Origin: an uncultured Muribaculaceae bacterium | GTDB lineage: Bacteria; Bacteroidota; Bacteroidia; Bacteroidales; Muribaculaceae | Reading direction: 5' to 3' | Length of the DNA stretch: 53,747 bases | Assembly: GCA_910584055.1 (NCBI GenBank) | Contig: CAJTZS010000027.1 | Span: 1 to 53,747, forward strand | Shown here: piece after piece, positions 14,948 to 23,860 of the stretch | How the letters are laid out: each line of letters starts with the position of its first letter | How positions within the stretch are numbered: the stretch's first letter is position 1 | The notes under the pieces: generated by a model | What the model was told of the DNA's origin: nothing | Database searches by the model: none | What the model saw: only the letters and a program-made list of their open reading frames with translations | Position numbers and translations under genes: made by a program

Positions 14948-16138
14948 TTAATTGTTTTCGGGCTGGTAAAGCATCACCCTGTACCCGGATTTCAGATGCA
15001 CCTTGACAGTGCGCATCTTCTTTGTGAGATACTGGCTTACGCCGTTGATGAGTCCTCTGCCTACGTCGGAGGCTATCTGTGCGCCGGCATCGGTAGAGAT
15101 ATTGATTGAGCTTCCCATCGTGCTGCCCATGTTGGCACCGATTTCGTGGAGAGCGTCCGACTCCATCGAGTTGGGAATATTGATACCCTCCTGACCGTCG
15201 GAGTCATAGACTTTCAGTTCCACCTCATAGATCGAGCCGTTTGTCTCGACCGATGTAATCTCAATCTCCAGACGCTCGTCCTGCAACCTTGCGGCACCGA
15301 CAACGATAGTGTTCCGGGGAATAAGCCTGTTGCCTATCCACATCGGTTCGGTTGTTCTCAACTTCACCGACTGACCGTTGATTACGGACTGATTCCCGGC
15401 TATGACAGCGGCGATTGTATTCTTGCCTACCGACCTTTTCACTCCAACCGAGGTGTTGAAGCCTCGCTCGTTTGTGGCGGCACTCAATGTCGATACCACA
15501 TTGTGGGTCACATTCTGAACCGGCTGCACATTCCGTTTCCCTTTTTCTTCGGACTGAGGCGGAGCCTGATAATTGCCGGTGCCATTGCCCATGTACTGTG
15601 TGGCAAGCTGATACGACCTTTCGAGAAGTTCCATCTCGTCGGGCTGCTGCGTCTGCTGTTGAGCCATAGCGTTCTGCATCTCCAGTTCGTCGATACGGGC
15701 CTGTAACTCCGCCACCTGTTCGGTCTGGCTGTAATCGGGAACATAGAAGTCCTGCAAGGAAGCCTGAGCCTGCTGATAGGCGTTTGCCGAGTTTTGGATT
15801 TCATCGGGAACAGCGGGTTCAGCCGGAGCGGTCACTGTGTCGAGCTGGAGCGTCACCGCACTGATTGTGCTGTCGTTCTGCGCTTTCTCCTTTTTCATTG
15901 CCTCCTGTTCGTATGCCGCGAGTTTTGTCTCTGGCATACCGTCGGTTGTGCCGTCGGGCAGTTCGGTATTTGCTTTACCCTTGACGGCATCTTCCTCTCC
16001 ACTCGGTGCGAAGATGAGCCATAGGCAGACGAGACACGAGAGTGTCAAGAGCGTATATACCGCCAGTCTTTTCAGTCGCTCACGTTCAGCCGGGGTCTTG
16101 GGCGTGAGCTTCGCTTTGAGGTCATCGAGCAGTTTCAT
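14948..16138 (-). CDS. traM: TraM conjugative transposon protein
   Basis: 396 residues. A cytoplasmic N-terminus (KLTPKTPAERERLKRLA) is followed by one transmembrane helix at about 27-45 (VYTLLTLSCLVCLWLIF), an acidic linker and a coiled coil rich in Gln near 135-165 (QTEQVAELQARIDELEMQNA). The C-terminal TraM domain (about 230-396) contains NTIAAVIAGNQSVINGQSVK and RTTEPMWIGNRLIPRNTIV. By layout it is the VirB10-like protein linking inner and outer membranes. A leader-like motif CCACTAAAACCTACG lies at 16142-16156, inside the traL 3' end. It overlaps traL by 17 bases. Confidence 0.9.
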   Translation of the reverse strand: MKLLDDLKAKLTPKTPAERERLKRLAVYTLLTLSCLVCLWLIFAPSGEEDAVKGKANTELPDGTTDGMPETKLAAYEQEAMKKEKAQNDSTISAVTLQLDTVTAPAEPAVPDEIQNSANAYQQAQASLQDFYVPDYSQTEQVAELQARIDELEMQNAMAQQQTQQPDEMELLERSYQLATQYMGNGTGNYQAPPQSEEKGKRNVQPVQNVTHNVVSTLSAATNERGFNTSVGVKRSVGKNTIAAVIAGNQSVINGQSVKLRTTEPMWIGNRLIPRNTIVVGAARLQDERLEIEITSVETNGSIYEVELKVYDSDGQEGINIPNSMESDALHEIGANMGSTMGSSINISTDAGAQIASDVGRGLINGVSQYLTKKMRTVKVHLKSGYRVMLYQPENN

Positions 16139-16418
16139 GGTCGTAGGTTTTAGTGGGTAATTCCAGTTGCTGAATATGCTCTACCTCGATAGTCTGGCGG
16201 GCGTGTCCGGCTCCCATCTTGTAGCAGGCGTGACCGAATACGAAGAAGGCTATGAGGACAAACGCCGAGAGAAGCACGGTCACAACCGTAAGGCGTTGTC
16301 TGTGGGGCATCTCGTCGCAGGCTTTCTTTACCCGCTCACGGATTTTTCCCTTGGGCCCGTGCCACACCTTTTCATAAAAGGGTGACACGAGATTACTGAT
16401 TTTCTGTTTTATACTCAT
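16122..16418 (-). CDS. traL: TraL conjugal transfer protein (DUF3989)
   Basis: 98 residues. Basic amphipathic N-terminus (SFYEKVWHGPKGKIRERVKK-like region), one transmembrane helix at about 43-64 (LTVVTVLLSAFVLIAFFVFG) and a short periplasmic tail. This is the standard layout of DUF3989/TraL. It lies between traK and traM with overlaps on both sides, so translation is coupled. Confidence 0.85.
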   Translation of the reverse strand: MSIKQKISNLVSPFYEKVWHGPKGKIRERVKKACDEMPHRQRLTVVTVLLSAFVLIAFFVFGHACYKMGAGHARQTIEVEHIQQLELPTKTYDHETAR

Positions 16419-17050
16419 TGGGATAAGGTGCGTTTTGTGGTTATCAAATCTTTGTTTTCAAGAATTGTGAGACCCTCGATCATGAAGCCGTTGGGATTGT
16501 CGTCGGAGCGTGAGGTGTTGACCAGTCGGCAATTCGTAATCAGCGACCTTTCGGTCACGTTACTCTGACGGATGATCATCTGCCGGGCATAGGTGCGGAC
16601 ATTGTATGGATAGTCGTTGAAATCGGCGACTATGCTGTCCACCTGCAGCACCTGAGTGATGTTTCCGGCGATGATGCGGTTGTAGTATCCCTTCTCCACA
16701 TAATCGGAGTAGTAGTTGTAGGCACTCTTGTCGGCCAGTGACATGGCGCGGTTGATGTTGTGTTCAATCGCCGACTTGTCGGGCGACAGAGTGAAGAACA
16801 GTTCGTGGAAGCGTCGCACATGTTCACGTGCCTCCGCCGGGCGGTTCTGCTCCATGTCCTGAGAAAGTGCGAGCATCAGGCTCTTGCCGTTGTCCAGAAC
16901 ATAGATTTTCTCCCGCTGCTTTTCGGCAAAGTTCAGCGACAGCACCACCGAGCCGATGGCGACAAAGGCGCAGAGCGATACCATGACGATGCCGAACAGC
17001 CTTATCTGCCGAAAAGATGTTTCAATGTTTTTTAATGACTTAAATTCCAT
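16415..17050 (-). CDS. traK: TraK conjugative transposon protein
   Basis: 211 residues. A short cytoplasmic start (MEFKSLKNIETSFRQIRLFG) is followed by a transmembrane helix (about 19-40) and a periplasmic domain with AREHVRRFHELFFTLSPDKS and the family-typical YNYYSDYVEKGYYNRIIAGN. VirB8-like position in the secretion channel is inferred. It overlaps traL by 4 bases and follows traJ after 29 bases. Confidence 0.9.
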   Translation of the reverse strand: MEFKSLKNIETSFRQIRLFGIVMVSLCAFVAIGSVVLSLNFAEKQREKIYVLDNGKSLMLALSQDMEQNRPAEAREHVRRFHELFFTLSPDKSAIEHNINRAMSLADKSAYNYYSDYVEKGYYNRIIAGNITQVLQVDSIVADFNDYPYNVRTYARQMIIRQSNVTERSLITNCRLVNTSRSDDNPNGFMIEGLTILENKDLITTKRTLSQ

Positions 17051-17079
17051 TTAATCAGTGTTTGAATAGTGTTAGAATA

Positions 17080-18099
17080 CTATTTGAGCAACTTGCCTGC
17101 CCTGCCTGCCAGATTACCTGTCACACCACCGACTACGCTGCCGGCCCATGAGCCTCCGGTCATGGCGGTGTTGTTGATTGAGCGGTTGTAGCTACCCATT
17201 CCACCTGCCTGAATAATCCATCCGGCGACTGTGGGAATCGTGAAGTAACCGATTATGCCGATTATCATGAACAACGTGTAAGCGGTGTTGCTCCCGTCGA
17301 GGTCAACATTCGGATTGTTAGTCAGTTCCGATATGTCGTTCTGAAGCATCAGGACTTGAATCTTGGCAAGGATTGTCGAGAACAGATCCGCCACAGGCAA
17401 CCACAGATAGGTCTGAATATATCGGCATATCCATTGGACGAGTGTGTTCTGGAATCCGTCCCACACCGACAAGGCGAATGAAATCGGTCCGAGTATCGCA
17501 AGCACTATAAGGAAAAATGTCCTTATGGTGTCAATCGAGAGTGATGCGGCTTGGAACAGCATTTCCAGCAGTTCACGGAAGAAATTCTGGATTGCCTTCT
17601 TGACCTTATACATTCCCCGCTCGATATACATTCCGGCTGCGGTGCCGACCTCTGTCACTCCCAGTTCATCAATCTGACGGTCAAACTCAGCGTCATCCAC
17701 AAGGTAGGCTGTCGATGGGTCTTTCATCATGGCTTCATGCTCCAGCCGGTCTTTCTCCTCACGGTACTTTTTCATGTCGAGTGTCTGACCTTCGAGCATT
17801 GAGGCGGTGCCTTGAACGATGGGCGACATTACCGAGTTGATTGTTCCGAGAACGACCGTAGGAAAGAACATGATACAGAATCCTATGGCAAACGGACGCA
17901 GAAGCGGGAATACATCCACCGGTTCGGCTCTTGAAAGTGCCTGCCATATTCGGTAGGCAACGTAGAACAATGCGCCGAGTCCGGCTATGCCCTGTGCCAC
18001 TCCCGCCATGTCGCTGCACAGCGGCATCATCTCATCGTACAGCGACCGGAGTATGGAGTGAAGATTTGTGAAATCAATAGCGCAAAGCATAGGCATCAC
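17080..18099 (-). CDS. traJ: TraJ polytopic membrane protein
   Basis: 339 residues with about six hydrophobic segments, for example GVAQGIAGLGALFYVAYRIW (30-52), FAIGFCIMFFPTVVLGTINS, IRTFFLIVLAILGPISFALS and TLFMIIGIIGYFTIPTVAGW. The C-terminus is Gly/Ser/Asn-rich (GGSWAGSVVGGVTGNLAGRA). This matches TraJ of CTnDOT-type elements, the VirB6-like inner-membrane channel component. Its start overlaps the traI end by 4 bases. Confidence 0.9.
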   Translation of the reverse strand: MMPMLCAIDFTNLHSILRSLYDEMMPLCSDMAGVAQGIAGLGALFYVAYRIWQALSRAEPVDVFPLLRPFAIGFCIMFFPTVVLGTINSVMSPIVQGTASMLEGQTLDMKKYREEKDRLEHEAMMKDPSTAYLVDDAEFDRQIDELGVTEVGTAAGMYIERGMYKVKKAIQNFFRELLEMLFQAASLSIDTIRTFFLIVLAILGPISFALSVWDGFQNTLVQWICRYIQTYLWLPVADLFSTILAKIQVLMLQNDISELTNNPNVDLDGSNTAYTLFMIIGIIGYFTIPTVAGWIIQAGGMGSYNRSINNTAMTGGSWAGSVVGGVTGNLAGRAGKLLK

Positions 18100-18734
18100 C
18101 AGTATTTTTCGGAGCCGTCGCCGTAGAGACTCACAACCCTCTGGGTGTCCGCCTTCTTTTTGGCTCTGAGGTATGAAACACTGATATTCTTGTTGGTGAA
18201 GTACGCCGTCAGGCTCTTCAACCTCTTCATCTCCTTGTAGCAGTCATCGACCACGTCCATTCTGTCCTTGTCGGTCATACTTAGCGTTGTGATGTTGACC
18301 ACTTGTTTCAGATCACCGAGGACTCCATTGGCTTCTTCGAGTATCCTCGTGTAGCCGGAGGCGATTGCCGACAGTTCGGCACTTGTGAAGTTGGGGTCGG
18401 TCAGCATCTTCTTGAAGTTGTTGACGTAGTATCCGGAGATGTCACCGAGCATCAGGACGGTCTGCTGTACCTTGCGGGCATCACGCACGAGATTGTTGAC
18501 TGCCTGGAGTGCATCGTAATACTTCTTAGCCTGCTGGTAAATCTTTACCGTCTCCTTGAAGTTGTTGACCATATTTGTCGCGGTCGTTGACTCCTGAACG
18601 AGTGATTTTGAAGAGTTTACAATGCTCTGTGCGATGTTGGACGGGTCAATGACCGTCCACTGGGCGGAAGCACTGCCTGTGCCTAACAGGAGGCACAGGG
18701 CAATGAGAGGAAATAGAAATTTTAACTGTCTCAT
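18096..18734 (-). CDS. traI: TraI-like exported conjugal transfer protein (DUF4141)
   Basis: 212 residues with a signal peptide (MRQLKFLFPLIALCLLLGTG, cleavage near ASA). The mature domain is almost all helical (NMVNNFKETVKIYQQAKKYY, ALQAVNNLVRDARKV), ending in SYLRAKKKADTQRVVSLYGD. This is DUF4141/TraI of Bacteroides conjugative transposons, a VirB5-like protein by layout. It should not be confused with the F-plasmid relaxase also called TraI. A leader motif CCACTTAATCCAACGT ends 5 bases before ATG 18734. Confidence 0.88.
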   Translation of the reverse strand: MRQLKFLFPLIALCLLLGTGSASAQWTVIDPSNIAQSIVNSSKSLVQESTTATNMVNNFKETVKIYQQAKKYYDALQAVNNLVRDARKVQQTVLMLGDISGYYVNNFKKMLTDPNFTSAELSAIASGYTRILEEANGVLGDLKQVVNITTLSMTDKDRMDVVDDCYKEMKRLKSLTAYFTNKNISVSYLRAKKKADTQRVVSLYGDGSEKYW

Positions 18735-18738
18735 TTTT

Positions 18739-18754
18739 ACGTTGGATTAAGTGG
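18739..18754 (-). promoter_or_regulatory. Conserved leader motif before traI
   Basis: CCACTTAATCCAACGT on the minus strand, separated from the traI ATG by only 4 bases. It is identical over 16 bases to the copy before traN. Confidence 0.6.
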
Positions 18755-18757
18755 TGG

Positions 18758-18904
18758 TTATCGGATTTTGGAGGCCATACCTCCGATTATTCTCACTCCT
18801 ACCAAAAGCAGGAGCAGAGGGAAAGTTATCAGGGCAAGCAGACCGATGAACAGTCCGGCTATTATTGCCCACAGAACATAGAGGACTTTCATAGCGGCAG
18901 CCAT
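18758..18904 (-). CDS. 48-residue membrane protein between traG and traI
   Basis: Read on the minus strand: MAAAMKVLYVLWAIIAGLFI, then a strongly hydrophobic run to LLLLLVGVRIIGG and a basic end (MASKIR). A single long or two short transmembrane helices are predicted. Its start overlaps the end of the 62-residue gene by 16 bases, and it ends just before the traI leader motif. No family is recognised. Coding status rests on tight packing and clear membrane-protein composition. Confidence 0.55.
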   Translation of the reverse strand: MAAAMKVLYVLWAIIAGLFIGLLALITFPLLLLLVGVRIIGGMASKIR

Positions 18905-19077
18905 TGTGCGAGGTGGTTAACAATGTTTGTAATCACGTCTGTGACAAATGGCTTCGCATAGAGAATAGCCTTGTAGGTAGCCACAAAGACTGCGGAGAGA
19001 ACGGCAATACCGGCGAGGAACAGGATAAATCCTATCAGCACTCCGAGTACCGGGTGGAACACTTTGGGTATCTTCAT
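18889..19077 (-). CDS. 62-residue membrane protein after traG
   Basis: Starting at ATG 19077, which overlaps the traG stop by 4 bases. The sequence begins MKIPKVFHPVLGVLIGFILF, has one long transmembrane region (about 10-42) and a C-terminal amphipathic end (VTDVITNIVNHLAQWLPL). A longer frame upstream would lie inside traG and is unlikely. Unknown family; a small accessory subunit of the transfer channel is possible from context only. Confidence 0.6.
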   Translation of the reverse strand: MKIPKVFHPVLGVLIGFILFLAGIAVLSAVFVATYKAILYAKPFVTDVITNIVNHLAQWLPL

Positions 19078-21581
19078 GTCGCACCCTCCTTTCTCTCGTT
19101 GGCGAGTAAACGGATCGCAGACTCCACGCTGCCACCGAGCTGGGCGGCTTTGTTGAGTACCTGAATCTTCTCCGTTTCCTCGGTGGTGTAGCATAGATAT
19201 TCCTCGGTAGAGACCTCAGTGGCATAGACGGCGGACTGTGTGCCGCCAAGTCCAATCCACACCTCTTTATACAGGCGATTGGGATTGTTCGCCATGTTGA
19301 TACTGAGTATCTGGCTTTTCTCCTTGTCGGTTAGACCGAGCAGCTCCTGAATCTGGTCAAAGCGGTTCATGTACTTACGCTGATCAAGAAGAATCTTGCA
19401 GTCGGAGTTGTTGATGATGGTCTCCTTGACAATGGGGCTGGAGATTATATCATCGACTTCCTGTGTGACTACCACCGCTTCACCAAAATACTTGCGCACA
19501 GTCTTGTAGAGGTACTTCATATACTCCGCCATGTTAGCCGAAGACAGAGCCTTCCAAGCCTCCTCACATATCAGCATTTTGCGGACACCTTTCAGTCGCC
19601 TCATCTTGTTGATGAATGCCTCCATGATGATGATTGTCACCACAGGGAAGAGTTCTTTGTTATCCTTGATGCTGTCGATCTCGAATACCACAAACCTCTT
19701 GTTCAACAGGTCAATATTGGCTTTGGAATTCAATAGGAAGTCAAAACGACCGCCATCGTAATACTGGCGTAGTGTCGTCAGGAAGTTGTCGATGTCGAAA
19801 TCCTGTTTATAGATGGGAATAGGACGTTGTGCCATTTCTGCACGGTAATCGTCGCGCATAAACTCGTAGAAAGAGTTGAAGCATGGAACGATGTCCTTAT
19901 CCGTATTCATCTTTTCGAGAAACATCGACAACGCCGAGCCAAGCTCACCGCTCTCGGTTTTGGACACTCTGTCGTCCTCTGACTTCCAGAGTGTCAGGAG
20001 CAGCGTCTTGATCGAGTCCTTCTTCTCCACATCGAAGACCCCGTCGTCCGTGTAGAACGGATTGAAAGAGATCGGGCTGTCCTCTGTGTAGGTGTAGTAG
20101 ATACCATCCTCACCGTGAGTGCGGTTGTGGATAAGGTTACACAGACCTTCGTAGGAGTTACCGGTATCAATCAGCAGGATATGGGTGCCTTGCTCGTAAT
20201 ACTGGCGCACCAGATGATTGGTGAAGAACGACTTGCCGGAGCCTGACGGACCGAGAATGAACTTGTTGCGGTTGGTAGTGATACCGCGTTTCATCGGTTC
20301 ATCGCTAATATCCAAGTGGATAGGTTTCCCGGTCAGTCTATCGACCATCTTTATCCCGAATGGGGACAACGATGAACGATAATTTGTCTCGGCTGTGAAG
20401 AAACAGGCTGCGGGTTCTATGAACGTATAAAACGATTCCTCGGCAGGAAAGTCAGCCTCGTTGCCGGGCATCGCCGACCAGAACAGTGTCGGGCAGTCGA
20501 TGGTGTTATGCCTCGGCATACAACCCATAGTCGCCAACTGACCGCCGACATCATTCTTGATGCGTCGCAGCTCCTCGCTATCGTCGCTCCACGCCATGAC
20601 ATTGAAGTGAGCCCGTACTGAGGTCAGTCCGTAGGAATGAGCCTCATTGAGATAGCGGTCTATCCACTCCTTGTTGATGGCATTGCTTCGGCTATACCGC
20701 GAAAGGCTGTTCATATTTCGGGCTGTCTTCTCGAACTTCGCCAGATTCTCGTCATGGTCATCAATCAGTATGTACTGATTATAGATATGGTTGCAGGGTA
20801 ACAGCAACCCGACGGGAGAGGCAAACGAGAGGCGGCAGTCACTCCGGTCAGTCGATAACCGCTCATAACGGTTATCGGTGCTGACTTTTGCCGGAAGATC
20901 ATCCGTGTCTGACAGAGTGTGCAGACAGAGCATCTTGTCGCCGATGCGCATCTGCTGTGCCGATAGGTCGATGTCTTCCAGACAGGACACATCTTCCATT
21001 GAGAGCGACATATACTTCTCGATAAGACCGGAAGACTTGTCGGTGCCGACGAGTTCATCATCGCTCATGCGGCGCAGCTTGATATAGCCGGTGTCATTGA
21101 TGATGCGCTCAAACTGTTCGACACTCTCCATGAACTTGACAATCATCTCGTGATTGAGTTCCTTCGGCGTGATTCGCCCCCGGCAGAGTGTCGAGAAGTT
21201 GCTCTGCTGACGCGCCCTTTCCTTCGTGGTCTTTGTCAGGAAGAGATAACATTTGTGGGCGAGATATGGACGCTCATTGAAGTGGCGTTCAAATGAACGG
21301 TCGAGGAATGACAGGTCATCCTTCTGGAGTTCCGGACGGTATTTCTCGCTGACAAACCAGTCCTGTTTATGCACCACCGAGTAGTGCGGGAGCACCTTGA
21401 TTGCCTTGCACCATGCTCCGTGCATGGCTTCATACTCCTGCGAGGTGACGGTGAACAGCTCCGGCAGGGCAACCTCGAAAGCGACTGTAATGTCGGCATC
21501 TTTCGATATGATGCAGCCGTGTTCGACGGCAAGGAGCGGCAGCTTTGATTCCAGTGTTGTGGCATTAAGTGTATTTCTCAT
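19074..21581 (-). CDS. traG: TraG VirB4-type conjugation ATPase
   Basis: 835 residues, the typical length of the Bacteroidales TraG/VirB4-like ATPase. The Walker A motif LGPSGSGKSFFTNHL is at about 442-452. Walker B is MLICEEAWKAL near 670. The segment TQEVDDIISSPIVKETIINN is typical of VirB4 ATPases. The protein energises assembly of, or substrate passage through, the type IV secretion channel at the inner membrane. In this nomenclature traG is the VirB4 homologue, not the coupling protein. It overlaps traF at its start and the small membrane gene at its end. Confidence 0.95.
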   Translation of the reverse strand: MRNTLNATTLESKLPLLAVEHGCIISKDADITVAFEVALPELFTVTSQEYEAMHGAWCKAIKVLPHYSVVHKQDWFVSEKYRPELQKDDLSFLDRSFERHFNERPYLAHKCYLFLTKTTKERARQQSNFSTLCRGRITPKELNHEMIVKFMESVEQFERIINDTGYIKLRRMSDDELVGTDKSSGLIEKYMSLSMEDVSCLEDIDLSAQQMRIGDKMLCLHTLSDTDDLPAKVSTDNRYERLSTDRSDCRLSFASPVGLLLPCNHIYNQYILIDDHDENLAKFEKTARNMNSLSRYSRSNAINKEWIDRYLNEAHSYGLTSVRAHFNVMAWSDDSEELRRIKNDVGGQLATMGCMPRHNTIDCPTLFWSAMPGNEADFPAEESFYTFIEPAACFFTAETNYRSSLSPFGIKMVDRLTGKPIHLDISDEPMKRGITTNRNKFILGPSGSGKSFFTNHLVRQYYEQGTHILLIDTGNSYEGLCNLIHNRTHGEDGIYYTYTEDSPISFNPFYTDDGVFDVEKKDSIKTLLLTLWKSEDDRVSKTESGELGSALSMFLEKMNTDKDIVPCFNSFYEFMRDDYRAEMAQRPIPIYKQDFDIDNFLTTLRQYYDGGRFDFLLNSKANIDLLNKRFVVFEIDSIKDNKELFPVVTIIIMEAFINKMRRLKGVRKMLICEEAWKALSSANMAEYMKYLYKTVRKYFGEAVVVTQEVDDIISSPIVKETIINNSDCKILLDQRKYMNRFDQIQELLGLTDKEKSQILSINMANNPNRLYKEVWIGLGGTQSAVYATEVSTEEYLCYTTEETEKIQVLNKAAQLGGSVESAIRLLANERKEGAT

Positions 21582-21895
21582 TTCTTTCCTTTAATCAGTC
21601 GGTTAAGGCGGAGACGGTTGATGATGTAGCGGGGGTGGTATTTCACCGCCGTCAGTTTCATCAGACCGTATTGCCCGTACTTGGCATTGAGATGGAAGGT
21701 GAGCCACACAAGAGCTGAGGCGGCAGTAACGCCGAACCCGATGCAGAACCATTGGGAAACGCCGGAGATGTACATGATGACGTACACCACAAACAGGGCG
21801 AGCAAGCCCCCGGCGAAGATGAACAGATACTGCGCCTTCAGACCCTTGTATTCCACCGACCGTCCTATGCCTTTGTTGATAGCATATTCGACCAT
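21578..21895 (-). CDS. traF: TraF conjugal transfer protein (DUF4133)
   Basis: 105 residues with two transmembrane helices (about 27-45 and 50-68; LFIFAGGLLALFVVYVIMYI and WFCIGFGVTAASALVWLTFH) and a basic C-terminus (YHPRYIINRLRLNRLIKGKK). This VirB3-like layout is typical of DUF4133/TraF. It precedes and overlaps the VirB4-type ATPase traG, the usual VirB3-VirB4 neighbourhood. Confidence 0.9.
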   Translation of the reverse strand: MVEYAINKGIGRSVEYKGLKAQYLFIFAGGLLALFVVYVIMYISGVSQWFCIGFGVTAASALVWLTFHLNAKYGQYGLMKLTAVKYHPRYIINRLRLNRLIKGKK

Positions 21896-21907
21896 TGGCT
21901 CAGATGA

Positions 21908-22261
21908 TTAGAGGAAGAACGAGCGGAGGATTGTGGCAGCCACGATAAGGAAGATACACGCTCCGAACCACGAGGCAGCTGTCTTGGTGGTATCGGGATC
22001 ACCGCTTGACCACTTGGAATAGACCTTGACACCGCCGATGAGACCTACAACCGCGCCGATGGCGTAGATGAGCTTGGTACCGGGATCGAAATACGAAGTC
22101 ACCATAGAGGTCGCCTCGTTGATACCGCTCAGACCGTTGCCGGCGGCGTAGGCACGGATGCCTGTCGAGAGTGCCATGACAAGAAGCATGGCGAACTGGA
22201 AGCCACGGCTTCCGAGGAGATTGTAGATGCTTTTCTGAAAATTCTTGATAGTCTTTTTCAT
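21908..22261 (-). CDS. traE: TraE pilin-like conjugal protein (DUF4134)
   Basis: 117 residues, DUF4134. A long signal-like first hydrophobic stretch (GSRGFQFAMLLVMALSTGIR) is followed by a short exposed loop (YAAGNGLSGINEATSMVTSY) and two hydrophobic helices (LIYAIGAVVGLIGGVKVY; WFGACIFLIVAATILRSFFL), giving a VirB2/pilin-like topology. It is followed by traF after 12 bases. The leader upstream is long, and a partial leader motif lies at 22369-22382. Confidence 0.9.
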   Translation of the reverse strand: MKKTIKNFQKSIYNLLGSRGFQFAMLLVMALSTGIRAYAAGNGLSGINEATSMVTSYFDPGTKLIYAIGAVVGLIGGVKVYSKWSSGDPDTTKTAASWFGACIFLIVAATILRSFFL

Positions 22262-22368
22262 GTTTTTGTTTCAGTTTTTGAAGCATAGGCAGCCCCCGAC
22301 CGCTCCGCAACCGGGAGCAGCCCACACTTCGGATTTAGTAAATTGGGGTTGGATTTTTGCCCTTTCGG

Positions 22369-22382
22369 ACGTGGATTAGTGG
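22369..22382 (-). promoter_or_regulatory. Partial copy of the leader motif upstream of traE
   Basis: CCACTAATCCACGT on the minus strand, one base shorter than the copies before traN and traI. It lies about 108 bases before traE, just after the end of the traD-like gene. The 130-base gap 22262-22391 holds no other gene. Confidence 0.45.
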
Positions 22383-22391
22383 TTTTGCCGA

Positions 22392-23165
22392 TTATGGCAG
22401 CATATCGGCGAGATTGAAGTCGTCGGGATTGTTGACAGGAATGTCAACAGAAACCGCTTTCTTTACGACTTTGGGGCGAGTGGTCCTCGGCATGATGTTT
22501 CTTGCCTCGATTTCAGCCCTGATACTCATTTTTATGCAGAGGTTGACACGGCGGTCAATATCATCATTTGCGGATGTGAGTCGCTCAAACAGTTCTGTGT
22601 CCTTAACTTCCGACAGAATTTTACCGGCCTCTGCCTGCTGACCGGCGGTTGCATCGGGATTTATGGCTGTGCTGACAGCATCCTCTATCTCATCAAGAGA
22701 GGCTCCGCTTGCCAATGGAGCGGCAGGACCGCTGTCATCGACATCCCGAATATCCGTGTCGAAAGCCTCATTGATTTCACGGGAGGACATGGGGGTGAAT
22801 CGTTTTTCTTTCTCAGTGCCATTTGCCGAATCCTCAGGGCCCTCAGGTGCAAATTCAACATCCTTGACATCAACATCACCCATCAGTTCATTAACAGCAG
22901 CCGGCAGCATTGCCTTGACAGTCTCTTTGGCGACCTGAACCATCATCGCCTCCAGCTTGTCCATCTCAAAGGTGCTTTTGCCGATAGTGCATTTCCCTTT
23001 TGATGAATTATCTTCCGAGGGTTCTGTTTTCACTGAATCCTCTTTTTCAGATTTTGTCATAGGCGGTTTCTTGGTTCTCTGTCTGGCATCGAACACCAGC
23101 CACGCTGTCATTAACAGGCAACAGAGGAATATGCCTCCGCAGAAGAATATAGCCAGTTCATTCAT
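22392..23165 (-). CDS. TraD-like membrane-anchored acidic protein
   Basis: 257 residues. One N-terminal transmembrane helix (MNELAIFFCGGIFLCCLLMT and onward to about 24) is followed by a basic patch and a long acidic, mostly disordered region. A conserved C-terminal part (DIDRRVNLCIKMSIRAEIEA) follows, then SVDIPVNNPDDFNLADMLP. By position between the DUF3408 genes and traE it corresponds to TraD of CTnDOT-type operons (DUF4122 group), but the match is mainly positional. It overlaps the preceding gene by 4 bases. Confidence 0.6.
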   Translation of the reverse strand: MNELAIFFCGGIFLCCLLMTAWLVFDARQRTKKPPMTKSEKEDSVKTEPSEDNSSKGKCTIGKSTFEMDKLEAMMVQVAKETVKAMLPAAVNELMGDVDVKDVEFAPEGPEDSANGTEKEKRFTPMSSREINEAFDTDIRDVDDSGPAAPLASGASLDEIEDAVSTAINPDATAGQQAEAGKILSEVKDTELFERLTSANDDIDRRVNLCIKMSIRAEIEARNIMPRTTRPKVVKKAVSVDIPVNNPDDFNLADMLP

Positions 23166-23860
23166 GATTCAAAATCATACTGGTGATACTCCGGCATATC
23201 CTCGATGATGTGCGTCACTTCTTCGCTGTTCCGCTGAAAATGCTCGTTCAGAATGTTGTTAAGCACTTCCACGACAGTTATGGGTATTTCGGTATGATAT
23301 ACCAGACGCTGAATCAGGTCAGCATTTCTGTTTGAGATTCGGATTGTCCGGCTCTCTTTTACCGGGACTCTTACGACTTCGGTAAGGAACTTGTCTCGAT
23401 AATCCTTTACTTTCAGGAGTTTTTCAATGAAGGCAGACTTTTCCAGATCCCTGAAATCTACTCCTGTTGCGGCAGGAACTTCTATAATATCGGAAATTTC
23501 ATTTTCCTGCTCAGAATTGGCAAAGACAACATCTTCAAGAGACACCTCTGTACCATTGACGACTGGCTCCGTTTTCAACTCAGCCCTCATCATTTCATTG
23601 AAATAATATTCGGCGCGCTCCCTGATATAGCTGTCTATCGCTGGGCTGACAGCTTCGATGATATTTGCAGGACACTTCTTGACCTCCTTTAAGAAGACAT
23701 CAAGTTTATCAAGAAAATCCGCACAAGCGTTCTTGAAGTTCTCCACTTTTTTCCCGGCACGATTGGCTTTGAAAAAATCAAAACTGACAAATACGAATAT
23801 TACCGTATTTATGATAACCACAGCCGGGACTATGTAATATAAGAATACATCTGCCATCAT
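23162..23860 (-). CDS. Membrane-anchored protein with DUF3408-like C-terminus
   Basis: 232 residues. The N-terminus is a transmembrane helix (MADVFLYYIVPAVVIINTVI to about 27), followed by a helical, charged middle. The C-terminal 65 residues (KESRTIRISNRNADLIQRLV, then ITVVEVLNNILNEHFQRNSE) resemble the ribbon-helix-helix-like DUF3408 end of the two genes upstream. A membrane-bound DNA-binding protein that could hold the relaxosome or ICE DNA at the channel is a reasonable inference. It overlaps its neighbours on both sides by 4 bases. Confidence 0.6.
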   Translation of the reverse strand: MMADVFLYYIVPAVVIINTVIFVFVSFDFFKANRAGKKVENFKNACADFLDKLDVFLKEVKKCPANIIEAVSPAIDSYIRERAEYYFNEMMRAELKTEPVVNGTEVSLEDVVFANSEQENEISDIIEVPAATGVDFRDLEKSAFIEKLLKVKDYRDKFLTEVVRVPVKESRTIRISNRNADLIQRLVYHTEIPITVVEVLNNILNEHFQRNSEEVTHIIEDMPEYHQYDFES

